64,000 nt of DNA, from NCBI RefSeq assembly GCF_024704725.1, contig NZ_JALIQS010000003.1, forward strand, positions 1-64,000, in the 5' to 3' direction. Positions 18,847 through 26,728 of this stretch are shown here, piece after piece (the stretch's first letter is position 1; every line of letters begins with the position of its first letter). Both the position numbers and the translations under genes were made by a program. The notes beneath the pieces are model-generated. The model was not told the DNA's origin, made no database searches, and saw nothing but the letters and a program-made list of their open reading frames with translations. Source of the DNA: Shinella sp. CPCC 101442 (lineage in GTDB: Bacteria; Pseudomonadota; Alphaproteobacteria; Rhizobiales; Rhizobiaceae).

Positions 18847-20820
18847 TCACGCCTTACCGAGCTTGCGCTTGACATCCGGCGGCGTGGCTTCGAGCGACAG
18901 CGAGGCGATGGCTTCTTCCAGCGACATCGGCGTCTGGTTCTGCGAACCGAGGCGGCGGATGTTAACGGTGCGCTCCTCCGCCTCCCGCTTGCCGCAGACG
19001 ACGATGACCGGAACCTTGGTCACCGAATGCTCGCGGACCTTGTAGTTGATCTTCTCGTTGCGGAAGTCGGTCTCGACGACCAGACCGGCATCGCGCAGCA
19101 GTTCCGCCACCTCGCGGCCATAGTCGTCCGCCTCAGAGGTGATGGTTGCCACCACCACCTGCATCGGCGCGATCCACAGCGGCATGTGCCCGGCAAAGTT
19201 CTCGATGAGAATGCCGAGGAACCGTTCCATCGAGCCGCAGATGGCGCGGTGGATCATCACCGGCTGCTTCTTGTCGGAGTTCTGGTCGATATAGAAGGCG
19301 CCGAAGCGTTCCGGCAGGTTGAAGTCGACCTGCGTGGTGCCGCACTGCCATTCGCGGCCGATGGCGTCCTTCAGCGTGTATTCGAATTTCGGCCCGTAGA
19401 ACGCACCCTCGCCCGGCAGGATGCCGGTCTTGATGCGCCCACCGGACTGCGCCTCGATCTGCTTCAGCACATCCATCATGACGCTTTCCGCCCGGTCCCA
19501 CAGCGCATCGGAACCGACGCGCTTTTCCGGACGGGTCGAAAGCTTCACGACGACCTCGTCGAACCCGAAGTCCTTGTAGACCGAGAGGATGAGGTCGTTG
19601 ATGCGCAGGCATTCCGCCGCCATCTGCTCGTCGGTGCAGAAGACATGCGCATCGTCCTGCGTGAAACCGCGCACACGCATCAGCCCGTGCAGCGCGCCGG
19701 AAGGTTCATAGCGATGCACATTGCCAAATTCTGCAAGGCGAACAGGCAGTTCGCGATAGGACTTCAAGCCATGCTTGAAGATCTGCACATGGCCCGGGCA
19801 GTTCATCGGCTTCAGCGCGAAGACGCGCTCGTCGTCGGTCTCGTCACCGGCAACGGTCACCTTGAACATGTTGTCGCGGTACCAACCCCAGTGGCCAGAC
19901 GTTTCCCACAGCGACTTGTCGAGCACCTGCGGCGCGTTCACCTCTTCATAGGTGCCGGAAAGACGACGGCGCATATAGGCGACGAGCGTCTGGAACATGC
20001 GCCAGCCCTTGCCGTGCCAGAACACGACGCCGGGACCCTCCTCCTGGAAATGGAACAGGTCCATTTCGCGGCCGAGGCGACGGTGGTCGCGCTTCTCGGC
20101 CTCCGCGAGGATGTGCAGGTAGCTGTCGAGCTCCTCCTGCGTGCGCCAGGCGGTGCCGTAGATGCGCGTCAGCATCGGATTGTTGCTGTCGCCACGCCAA
20201 TAGGCGCCCGCCACCTTCATCAGCTTGAAGGCCGTGCCGATCTGGCCGGTCGCGGCCATGTGCGGACCACGACACAGGTCGAACCAGTCGCCCTGGTAAT
20301 AGATTTTCAGGTCCTGCCCCGCCGGGATCGCATCGACCAGCTCGACCTTGTAGGCCTCGCCCTTGGCGGCAAAGACTTCCTTCGCCTTGTCGCGCGACCA
20401 GATTTCCCGGGTAAACGGCTTGTTGCGCTGAATGATCTCCTTCATGCGCTTTTCGATCTTCGGCAGATCGTCCGGCGTGAAGGGTTCGTTCTTGGCAAAG
20501 TCGTAATAGAAGCCGTTGTCGATGACCGGACCGATGGTCACCTGCGTGCCGGGCCAAAGCTCCTGCACGGCCTCGGCCATCACATGCGCGGCATCGTGCC
20601 GGATCAGCTCCAGCGCACGATCGTCCTCGCGCGTGACAATCTCGATCCGCCCGTTGGAAACGGTCTCGGAGAGATCGCGCAGCTCGCCATCGAGCGCAAT
20701 CGCAATCGCCTTCTTGGCCAAGGACTTGGAAATCGCCTCGGCGACATCACGGCCCGTCGAGCCCGCGGGATATTCGCGGACGGAGCCATCGGGAAAAGTC
20801 AGGGAAACAGGTGCAGACAT
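18847..20820 (-). CDS. thrS: Threonyl-tRNA synthetase
   Basis: A 657-residue class II synthetase that charges tRNA-Thr. Domains in order: N-terminal TGS ([20 protein letters not shown]), editing domain with [11 protein letters not shown] (zinc-site/editing His), catalytic core with [15 protein letters not shown] (zinc Cys), [14 protein letters not shown], and the anticodon-binding domain ([15 protein letters not shown]). The start at 20820 is supported by GGAG eight bases upstream. Its 5' end and leader are repeated at 21538-21712; see the repeat entries. Confidence 0.98.
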   Translation of the reverse strand: MSAPVSLTFPDGSVREYPAGSTGRDVAEAISKSLAKKAIAIALDGELRDLSETVSNGRIEIVTREDDRALELIRHDAAHVMAEAVQELWPGTQVTIGPVIDNGFYYDFAKNEPFTPDDLPKIEKRMKEIIQRNKPFTREIWSRDKAKEVFAAKGEAYKVELVDAIPAGQDLKIYYQGDWFDLCRGPHMAATGQIGTAFKLMKVAGAYWRGDSNNPMLTRIYGTAWRTQEELDSYLHILAEAEKRDHRRLGREMDLFHFQEEGPGVVFWHGKGWRMFQTLVAYMRRRLSGTYEEVNAPQVLDKSLWETSGHWGWYRDNMFKVTVAGDETDDERVFALKPMNCPGHVQIFKHGLKSYRELPVRLAEFGNVHRYEPSGALHGLMRVRGFTQDDAHVFCTDEQMAAECLRINDLILSVYKDFGFDEVVVKLSTRPEKRVGSDALWDRAESVMMDVLKQIEAQSGGRIKTGILPGEGAFYGPKFEYTLKDAIGREWQCGTTQVDFNLPERFGAFYIDQNSDKKQPVMIHRAICGSMERFLGILIENFAGHMPLWIAPMQVVVATITSEADDYGREVAELLRDAGLVVETDFRNEKINYKVREHSVTKVPVIVVCGKREAEERTVNIRRLGSQNQTPMSLEEAIASLSLEATPPDVKRKLGKA

Positions 20821-20936
20821 CAAAAATCTCCTATCCAGTCCCGCCAACGAATGCGGGTGGTATGCGAGGGTAATAGCCGGAGAGCCGGCGCGTGCGTCGC
20901 GCGGTATACGGGGATTTTTGGGGGATTGAAAGGGGT
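20765..20936 (-). repeat. thrS leader and first codons, copy 1 (functional)
   Basis: This covers the first about 19 codons of thrS plus about 115 bp upstream. The leader holds a small hairpin GCCGG-4 nt-CCGGC (around 20877-20890), the block CCCGC...GCGGG (around 20839-20856) and the ribosome-binding site GGAG. A second, clearly homologous copy lies at 21538-21712 in the same orientation, with small indels and a different hairpin loop but a kept stem. Confidence 0.85.
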
Positions 20937-20950
20937 GGTCGGGCACGGGA

Positions 20951-21478
20951 TCAATGTGTTCGTGTAATCCCGCATTCTTTAATCCAGGCATACGGAACAA
21001 CATTCACCGCGGTGTTCGGCTCCACCTCAAACAAGATCATGTGACTATAACTCCAGATATAGGGCACGCAGTCTTTTAGAACGGCGGCATGAACCTCGAA
21101 CTGAGGCTCGTCGAACACTCGCCGAAGAGACCAGAAGAATGATCGCTGCATTTGCCTGTCCGGGCTAAACCGGACGATCGTCTCGTTTCTTCGCCAATCA
21201 GCGTAAGTACCGATCGAAAACACGTTCAACAGCATGCAGAGCGCCACAAACACAGGCCAACGAAAGCTGCCGGCGCTGGGAGGAATGACGCGAAAAGCGA
21301 TCAACACCGAAAGCGCAATCGAGAAAATTAGCGCGTAACCACCGCCTTCGGTACCGAGCGGGCTTCCGAATAAACCGAGAATACCAATCGGCGTCAGAAG
21401 ACTTCCCGTCGTTGTCAGCGCGACGAGACAATAGACGACGATGCAAAGGAGAAACGATACAAACTGAGGAGCAGTCAT
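20951..21478 (-). CDS. Small membrane protein of unknown function downstream of a thrS-derived leader
   Basis: A 175-residue protein with three hydrophobic segments (about 5-25, 47-65, 73-91) followed by a soluble C-terminal half with [19 protein letters not shown] and [15 protein letters not shown] do not recognise the family. The ATG at 21478 overlaps the stop of a 39-codon thrS-like frame as ATGA, so its translation is probably coupled to a peptide that starts with the ThrRS N-terminus. It lies between the two thrS leader copies and is AT-richer than thrS. Confidence 0.68.
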   Translation of the reverse strand: MTAPQFVSFLLCIVVYCLVALTTTGSLLTPIGILGLFGSPLGTEGGGYALIFSIALSVLIAFRVIPPSAGSFRWPVFVALCMLLNVFSIGTYADWRRNETIVRFSPDRQMQRSFFWSLRRVFDEPQFEVHAAVLKDCVPYIWSYSHMILFEVEPNTAVNVVPYAWIKECGITRTH

Positions 21479-21594
21479 ATAGCCCTGATTGCCGACAGCT
21501 TCGAAAGCACTTCCGACACGTTACGGCCCATCAAGTGTGCGGGGTATTCGCGGACGGAGCCATCGGGGAAAGTCAGGGAAACAGGTGCAGACAT
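21475..21594 (-). pseudogene. 39-codon thrS 5'-fragment
   Basis: From the ATG at 21594 the frame reads the same first 19 residues as ThrRS, then diverges (AHLMGRNVSEVLSK against [14 protein letters not shown] in the real gene) and stops after 39 codons. It keeps the thrS ribosome-binding site. It could be a dead remnant of a diverged thrS allele, or a leader peptide that feeds ribosomes into the membrane-protein gene through the ATGA overlap at 21475-21478. It is too short to be an enzyme. Confidence 0.75.
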
Positions 21595-21712
21595 TCAAAA
21601 ATCTCCTATCCAGTCCCGCCAACGAATGCGGGTGGTGTGCGAGAGGAAGTGGCCGGATGCGCCGGCGCGTTGCGGTGGGAGGTATACGGGGATTTTGGGG
21701 GATTGGAAGAGT
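21538..21712 (-). repeat. thrS leader and first codons, copy 2
   Basis: It is homologous to 20765-20936: the same ATG context, the same CCCGC/GCGGG block and GGTATACG, and a hairpin GCCGG-5 nt-CCGGC whose stem is kept although the loop has changed. The two copies are direct repeats bounding the membrane-protein gene at 20951-21478, and may mark an insertion or an unequal duplication at the thrS 5' end. Confidence 0.85.
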
Positions 21713-21802
21713 CATCTTCTTAGTGTCATCACCACTCGCCCGATAAAATATCACCCAAAGCGATATTCGATTTAACTCTCACCGCCACGCGAGTTATATC
21801 TG

Positions 21803-22049
21803 GCTCGTGATGATTACTCATATACTGAACCCGACAACATGTGGGACCTAGAGTCCTGTGGGGATCGTAGATCCCCGAATTAAATCCGTTGTCTGGCAGG
21901 GCCGGCAGCCACTCGCTGCACCCTCCGGGCTCGGGTGCAGCATGTTCAAGGTCAAACGTCGCTGAACAGAATCCTGTTTCTACGGGCACCAGTAATTCTG
22001 CTGGTGGAAACATGGAGAAATCGAATGAGTGATAAAGATCATCACCAGC
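21803..22049 (+). ncRNA. Candidate retron-type structured RNA (msr-msd)
   Basis: This is an AT/GC-mixed stretch without a long frame, upstream of a reverse transcriptase gene. A long-range inverted repeat encloses it: 21803-21821 pairs with 22025-22049 in three blocks, GCT/AGC, GTGATGAT/ATCATCAC and ACTCAT/ATGAGT, with small internal loops. Inside are five hairpins: 21843-21857, a perfect 7-bp stem 21860-21876, a perfect 9-bp stem 21915-21941, a 6-bp stem 21943-21968, and an 11-bp interrupted stem 21975-22011 (GTTTC/GAAAC and CACCAG/CTGGTG). The layout (a1/a2-like ends, short hairpins first, a longer one last, RT downstream) fits retron msr-msd. I could not place the branching guanosine, and the 3' arm overlaps the start of the small frame at 22025. 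Confidence 0.55.
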
Positions 22050-22159
22050 GACGGCGTCGCGAATTGAGTATGGTATTGATCTTCAAGGTCATTACCGCAT
22101 TGGGTCAGGCAGTTTTTTATCTTGCCCGCCTTTGGTTCTGGATGACAGACCGACAATAA
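22025..22159 (+). CDS. 44-residue single-pass membrane peptide of the retron-like module
   Basis: The frame starts at ATG 22025, with GGAG seven bases before it. The product has a very basic N-terminus (QRRRRE) and one hydrophobic helix (about residues 16-40, MVLIFKVITALGQAVFYLARL). Small membrane peptides are used as toxins in type I toxin-antitoxin systems, and some retron effectors have membrane helices, so an effector role is possible, but that is inference. It precedes the XRE gene by 34 bp on the same strand. Its first 25 bases form the 3' arm of the inverted repeat around the candidate RNA. Confidence 0.5.
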   Translation: MSDKDHHQRRRRELSMVLIFKVITALGQAVFYLARLWFWMTDRQ

Positions 22160-22193
22160 GCGACGACCTTGAAATAGCTTCAGGAGAAAAACC

Positions 22194-22514
22194 ATGAAGA
22201 ACCGTCGCCCTATGATTAACGATGCACTTCGGTTGCTTCGCCTGTATCTCGGTCTTTCGCAAAAAGAACTATCAACTGCACTTAACGTCTCTCAATCAAT
22301 GATCTAAGAGGTGGAAAGCGGCGCAAAATCTGTCTCCATGGAACTCTTGGAACGCTACAGTGAGAAATTCGACGTGCGAATGTCGCAGCTTTTGTTTTTT
22401 GCGGAAGAGCTAGATGGCCAGCCAATAAAGACCAGAGGGAAGCTCATTGTCGCTAGTCATGTTCTGTCGTTGCTAGAAAAATTATCACCAAAAAAAATAG
22501 TCAATGCTTCGTAG
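22194..22514 (+). pseudogene. XRE-family helix-turn-helix regulator with an in-frame stop
   Basis: With CAGGAG upstream, the frame from ATG 22194 reads a typical XRE domain (LRLYLGLSQKELSTALNVSQ then SMI), hits TAA at 22305-22307 (codon 38) and goes on in the same frame for 68 more codons (EVESGAKSVSMELLERYSEK) to TAG at 22512. Related proteins usually have Ser at the stop position (S-x-I-S-x-x-E-x-G), so one base change TCA to TAA would explain it. The stop sits in or just after the recognition helix and would destroy DNA binding. Its end overlaps the RT start by 11 bp. It is either a real nonsense mutation or a sequencing error. Confidence 0.85.
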
Positions 22515-23550
22515 ATTTAAACGAAACAATACTGAGCGATATGAGCTGGCGAGGTCCCCTCTTGGGCAGCACCCCACGCAACGCGACATTGGTGCGTTAT
22601 TGGGTGAGACTAGGGACGATCTTCGCCGGCTCGTCGACTACAAAGAGCAGTTCGTTGTTCGACGCATTGTGAAAATTGGAAAAAAACAAAAAGTTCGCGA
22701 TCTGCGCTATCCAGTCTCGAGACTCCGGCGTGTTCATGAACGGCTTAAATTTCATCTGAACAAAATTAAGCAACCCAGTTACCTCTTTAACCCGAGAAAG
22801 AAACGAGGGCAGCGCGACAATGCTGCTCATCACCTTGATCAAAAGCAATATTTAACCATTGACTTGAAACAATTCTATCCGTCAACGACGTCAGAAATGG
22901 TGAAGCATTGGTTCAGAAGCGAACTGGGGATGTACGAAGATGTAGCAGGTCTTCTTACTCACCTTTGTACAATTGATGGTCGCGTATCTCTCGGCTCCCC
23001 CGTCACGCCGGTTTTGTGCTCGCTTGTTCATCGCGCGATGTTCGATGAAATTGCAAACCTCTGTGATCAACACAATCTTCGCTATTCTGTCTGGGTTGAC
23101 GATCTAACAATCTCTGGAGAGTTTGTGCCCGGTATAGTCGTTGCGGAGATTAGGGAAATCATCCGTCATGCCTGCTTGAAATCTCATAAAATCAGATACC
23201 GGACAGGTAACAGGCCAGTTTTTGTTACCGGGGTTGGCGTAGTTGGCGCAAAATTAGCTGCGCCAAACACGCTCAATCTAAAAATCAAAGAACTGTGGGA
23301 AAATCTCCATAGCGCTGAGACGCTTACCGAGAAAGATTCTTGCATTCAGGCTTTGCTAACCAACCTTGGAACCGTGCGATACATCGTAGGTTATGAATCC
23401 CTGATTGGTCAAAAGGCATCGAATCAAATGAACATGCTGCGTCAGAAGCGAGCAAAGCTTTACCGCCTTGACGCTCAAAAAACCAAACTGCGTCGGCACA
23501 ATTTAGCTGAGGACGTTTCAACATCGTTGGATGCGCCTTTTGACTTGTAA
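22504..23550 (+). CDS. Retron-type reverse transcriptase with WVDD active site
   Basis: The protein has 348 residues. RT motifs in order: NAAHH near 106-110 (retron-like NAxxH), YLTIDLKQFYPSTT with the first catalytic Asp at 120, SLGSPVTPVLCSLV near 162-175 (motif B), VWVDDLTISG with the catalytic Asp pair at 199-200, and VFVTGVGVVG near 239-248 (the VTG motif shared by retron RTs). The usual YADD box is WVDD here, an uncommon change that keeps both aspartates. A basic C-terminal region (QKRAKLYRLDAQKTKLRRH) may bind the RNA. The start overlaps the XRE gene by 11 bp, so they are translationally coupled. There is no maturase/HNH domain, so it is not a group II intron. The coding DNA is AT-richer than its surroundings, in line with transfer. 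Confidence 0.9.
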   Translation: MLRRFKRNNTERYELARSPLGQHPTQRDIGALLGETRDDLRRLVDYKEQFVVRRIVKIGKKQKVRDLRYPVSRLRRVHERLKFHLNKIKQPSYLFNPRKKRGQRDNAAHHLDQKQYLTIDLKQFYPSTTSEMVKHWFRSELGMYEDVAGLLTHLCTIDGRVSLGSPVTPVLCSLVHRAMFDEIANLCDQHNLRYSVWVDDLTISGEFVPGIVVAEIREIIRHACLKSHKIRYRTGNRPVFVTGVGVVGAKLAAPNTLNLKIKELWENLHSAETLTEKDSCIQALLTNLGTVRYIVGYESLIGQKASNQMNMLRQKRAKLYRLDAQKTKLRRHNLAEDVSTSLDAPFDL

Positions 23551-23974
23551 GCCGGGCCTTCCTAATCTTGTTGCACGCCAATTTTCCCCACCCCCAAAAC
23601 CTGCCATATCCTGATCATCCTTCCGCCGCCGGACGGATCCCGTAACGTGTCGATGCAGGCGGGAGGAGGCGCTTTCGTTTCCTGCCGAAACGTACGGCAG
23701 GGGCGAAAGAGGCGTGGAGCGCCGTGATGACCCAAGGCCTTTTCCCGTGTCTTACGAGATCGGGCCGGCGGGAGTTGCGGCGGGCGAGGCTTCCCCCCTC
23801 CCCGGGTCGCGGGGTCAGCTCGGGTCCGCCATGCAAGCATTGCCGCGCATGCCCCCGAAAAGTGCGTCAGCGGTTTTCGGACAAGGCGATGCGAAGACAC
23901 TGCGCAGCGAAGCATCGCCACGCTGGAAGGAGGACAAAACCGCCTACGAAGAACGCCTGGGCCACATGAAAGCA
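23551..23974. other. Intergenic region after the RT gene; no gene seen
   Basis: About 420 bp return to high GC. There is a GC-rich minus-strand frame at 23562-23921, but its composition (Arg/Pro/Gly/Ser) looks non-coding and it has no ribosome-binding site or family. I see no terminator for the RT transcript and no repeat that would clearly mark the right edge of the retron module. Confidence 0.5.
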
Positions 23975-23997
23975 GAGCCCTCTCGCAAAGAGGGCTC
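23975..23997 (-). terminator. Terminator hairpin of the M10 protease gene
   Basis: A perfect 9-bp stem (23975-23983 with 23989-23997) and 5-base loop lie 27 bp past the protease stop. The bases after it on the minus strand are T-rich only in part (GCTTTCATG). Confidence 0.7.
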
Positions 23998-24024
23998 CGT
24001 CATAACAGGCTTGCAACGCCTCTT

Positions 24025-25440
24025 TCAGGCGAACAGGAAGTCGCCCTTGTTGAGGCTGCTTTCAGCCACGCCTTTGAGCAGCAGCGTGTCGGATCCAGCG
24101 GTCAGAAGCACGCCGTCATCCGTATCGACGGCATGGCTTTTGAAGGACGAGAACGATGTCACGCCGGCCAATTTGACGAGGCTGATGAAATCCTCCCCCT
24201 TGAAATCATCGATGACGTCATGCCCATCCCCCCGCGCGAAGACGAAGGTGTCGGCACCGGCGCCGCCCTTCATCCTGTCGTTTCCGGAAGATGAAATAAT
24301 GGTGTCGTCGCCCGCGCCGCCCCAGAAACGGTTCTTCGCTTCATTGCCGATCAGCAGGTCATCGCCAGCACCACCCTTTGCGTTCTCGATCACGGCGCCA
24401 TTGGCGATGGAGAAGCCGCCGCCGGTACCCTTGAGGCCGTTGGTTCCTTCGCGCAGGATCTCGCTGAACGAGCCACCGGCATTGTAGGCGGCGGAGGTGA
24501 TCTGCTTGCGGATGACGCTGGAAAGATCGTCATAGAAATCGGTGGTCTTCAGCGCAGCCAGCGTTCTTGCCATGGCTCCGGTATTGCCCGACGTGTTCAG
24601 GGTCGCATCGAACAGGTTGATGATGCTGTAGGCACCACCCGAGACGCTGATCGTATCCGAGCCGCCGGTGTCCCATACGCATGCATAGGCGCGACCGATC
24701 GACATATCGCCTTCACCAAGGTCGAGCGACGCGCTTCGGACGGACGTCAAGCGATAGGTGGACGCGCCTTCGGCATAGTCGTCCTTGCCGTATAGTGCCT
24801 GCAAGGCGGCAATATCAAGCGCCATATAGGTAACGGCATGGCCGTATTTCACGCCCCCGCTCGCGGGATTGTACGACATGACCGAGTAGCGCTCATTGTC
24901 CAGCACACCGGTTACCGCGAGCGGTTCGCCCGTGTCCTCGTTATGCGTGTGCAACAGGCCCATCGAATGGCCGATCTCGTGCAGAACGGTCCAGCTCGCA
25001 TACTGGCCACCACCCTTTTCAGCGGTCGCCATCAGCGCTTCGGCGCTCGAATTGAAAACCCCCATCTGCCAGCTGTCGCCGGCGGCGCGGTGTGATGTGC
25101 CGGGGAACGGGAAAAAGCCTTCCAGGTCCTCATCGATCGGCGCCGACGAGCTGACGAGGACAAGATCCGCCTTTGTCGTGTCCGTGGTTCGGGTCAGGTT
25201 GAGATCCGTTACTGCCGAAAGCGAATTGTAAGCCTTGAGAGCAACACTCTTGAAAGCAAAGACGGCATCCGGATTTCCTGTAAACTCCTCGCTGAAGGAG
25301 GACCTGAACTCGGAATCCAAGGATAGGCTATTCTGGTTTCCGAAATAATACTGTAGATTTACCTCTCCCCAGACCTTGCTTTCCGTTATCGCATCGAGAA
25401 GAGAATTGCTAATCTTTGGTGCCTTGACAATTTTCGCCAT
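24025..25440 (-). CDS. Serralysin-like M10 family metalloprotease with RTX C-terminus
   Basis: A secreted zinc endopeptidase of 471 residues. The catalytic domain has HEIGHSMGLLH (154-164, the extended zinc site of metzincins) and the Met-turn SVMSYNPAS. The C-terminal part has RTX repeats (KGGAGDDLLIGNEAKN, WGGAGDDTI, MKGGAGADTFVFARGDGHD) and ends SSLNKGDFLFA, the kind of tail read by type I secretion systems. There is no Sec signal. Start and tail (MAKIVKAPK / KGDFLFA) resemble those of the RTX protein at 278-3493, so both may use one exporter encoded elsewhere. GGGG lies six bases before the start. Confidence 0.93.
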   Translation of the reverse strand: MAKIVKAPKISNSLLDAITESKVWGEVNLQYYFGNQNSLSLDSEFRSSFSEEFTGNPDAVFAFKSVALKAYNSLSAVTDLNLTRTTDTTKADLVLVSSSAPIDEDLEGFFPFPGTSHRAAGDSWQMGVFNSSAEALMATAEKGGGQYASWTVLHEIGHSMGLLHTHNEDTGEPLAVTGVLDNERYSVMSYNPASGGVKYGHAVTYMALDIAALQALYGKDDYAEGASTYRLTSVRSASLDLGEGDMSIGRAYACVWDTGGSDTISVSGGAYSIINLFDATLNTSGNTGAMARTLAALKTTDFYDDLSSVIRKQITSAAYNAGGSFSEILREGTNGLKGTGGGFSIANGAVIENAKGGAGDDLLIGNEAKNRFWGGAGDDTIISSSGNDRMKGGAGADTFVFARGDGHDVIDDFKGEDFISLVKLAGVTSFSSFKSHAVDTDDGVLLTAGSDTLLLKGVAESSLNKGDFLFA

Positions 25441-25762
25441 TAGATACCCCTATTCATCCCGCACAAGCATTACGAGCGAAAGCGCGAATCGTCCAGATGG
25501 AAAATACCGGCAGCAGATTTTCCATCTCCGACAACAAACCACGATCAGAAATGGAGGAAATGCTTCGCGAAAATCCCGATCTTGCCTGACGGAAAATCAC
25601 CTTCTGTTTTAATCCCCAGGCATTGTCCGCAAACAATCCGCAAAATGCCGGTGAAGATGTAAATCTCTTGCGACAATGCACGATATCGACCGGCAACAAA
25701 GGCGGCTGCCGGCCACAACGCTTGGAGTGTCGCTTCGTTTTACAGCGAAAGCCGGAGAATGC
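25441..25762. other. Intergenic region between M10 protease and prmB; promoter space
   Basis: 322 bp of lower GC than the flanks. It must hold the promoter of the protease gene and the 3' end of prmB. A minus-strand frame of 81 codons (25454-25699) has no recognisable product. I see no RNA gene, terminator or repeat here. Confidence 0.5.
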
Positions 25763-26680
25763 TCAGGAAACGCCGAGCGATTCCGCCGAGATCCAGAACA
25801 CCGCATCCTGCGATTCGGCTGTTTCCAGCCAGACGAAATCGAGATGCGGGAATTCCTCCTCTAGAATTTCCCGCCCCGAGCCGATCTCGCAGATCATGCC
25901 GCCTTCGGGATTGAGGTAGGCCGGGGCCTCCTGAAGGATGCGGCGCACGAGATCGAGCCCATCGACGCCGCCGTCATGGGCCATTTCCGGCTCCGCGCGG
26001 AATTCCGGCGGATAACCGTCCAGTGCCTCGTGGTCGACATAGGGCGGATTGGTGATGATGAGGTCGTAGGTGCGGCCTTCGAGCGGGGCGAAAAGATCGC
26101 CCTGATAAAGCGTCACCTGGTCCTCGACATCGTGTTCATCAAGATTGATTTTTGCCACTTCCAGCGCATCGGCCGAGAGGTCGACCGCATCCACCGTCGC
26201 CTGCGGGAAGAATTTTGCCGCGATGACGGCAAGGCAGCCGGAGCCCGTGCAGATATCGACGGCGCTTTCCACCGTCATTGGGTCGGGCAGGAAGGACGAG
26301 CCGTTTTCGCCGAGATATTCGGCAAACAGGATTTCGCCGATATGCGAGCGCGGCACGATCACCCGCTCGTCGACATGGAAGCGCACACCCTGGATATAGG
26401 CGCGGCCCGTGATGTAGGACGAAGGCTTGCGCGTGGTAACCCGCGTCTCGATACGCTCGGCGAGCATGCGCCGCTCCTCCGGCAGCAGGCGGGCATCAAG
26501 GAAGGGATCGAGCGCGTCGATCGGCAGCTCCAGCGAATCGAGCAGCAGATAGGCCGCGTCATCGCTCGCCGTCGTCGTGCCGTGGCCATAGCTGAGATCG
26601 GCCGCATTGAAGCGTGAGATCGCATAGCGCCAGTAGTCGCGCAGCGTCACGAGTTCGGTTGTGATGTCTTGCTGTGTCAA
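25763..26680 (-). CDS. prmB: Ribosomal protein L3 N5-glutamine methyltransferase
   Basis: A 305-residue SAM-dependent methyltransferase that modifies a glutamine of L3. It shows the SAM-binding AVDICTGSGCLAVIAA, VDAVDLSADALEVAKIN and the hallmark NPPYVD motif for amide methylation, with ALDGYPPEF, which is typical of PrmB rather than PrmC. The N-terminal region (LRDYWRYAISRFNAADLSYGHG) also matches PrmB. It is divergent from the pseudouridine synthase gene, with 48 bp between starts, so the two promoters overlap. Confidence 0.94.
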   Translation of the reverse strand: MTQQDITTELVTLRDYWRYAISRFNAADLSYGHGTTTASDDAAYLLLDSLELPIDALDPFLDARLLPEERRMLAERIETRVTTRKPSSYITGRAYIQGVRFHVDERVIVPRSHIGEILFAEYLGENGSSFLPDPMTVESAVDICTGSGCLAVIAAKFFPQATVDAVDLSADALEVAKINLDEHDVEDQVTLYQGDLFAPLEGRTYDLIITNPPYVDHEALDGYPPEFRAEPEMAHDGGVDGLDLVRRILQEAPAYLNPEGGMICEIGSGREILEEEFPHLDFVWLETAESQDAVFWISAESLGVS

Positions 26681-26728
26681 CGGTGGCCTCGTGTGCGATA
26701 TTATTGACTGGACTGACCCGGCTTTAGA

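Noticed and set aside
18817-20967. Very long plus-strand frame (over 700 codons) antisense to thrS
   Set aside because: It is the reverse shadow of thrS in GC-rich DNA; the product has no coherent domains, while thrS has all motifs and a ribosome-binding site.
20765-21712. thrS direct repeats as attachment sites of an integrative element
   Set aside because: There is no integrase between or near them and the enclosed segment is one small gene; an att-site reading is possible only as a relic, so I report the duplication without that claim.
23562-23921. 119-codon minus-strand frame after the RT gene
   Set aside because: Arg/Pro/Gly-rich composition, no ribosome-binding site and no conserved features; most likely random open frame in GC-rich DNA.
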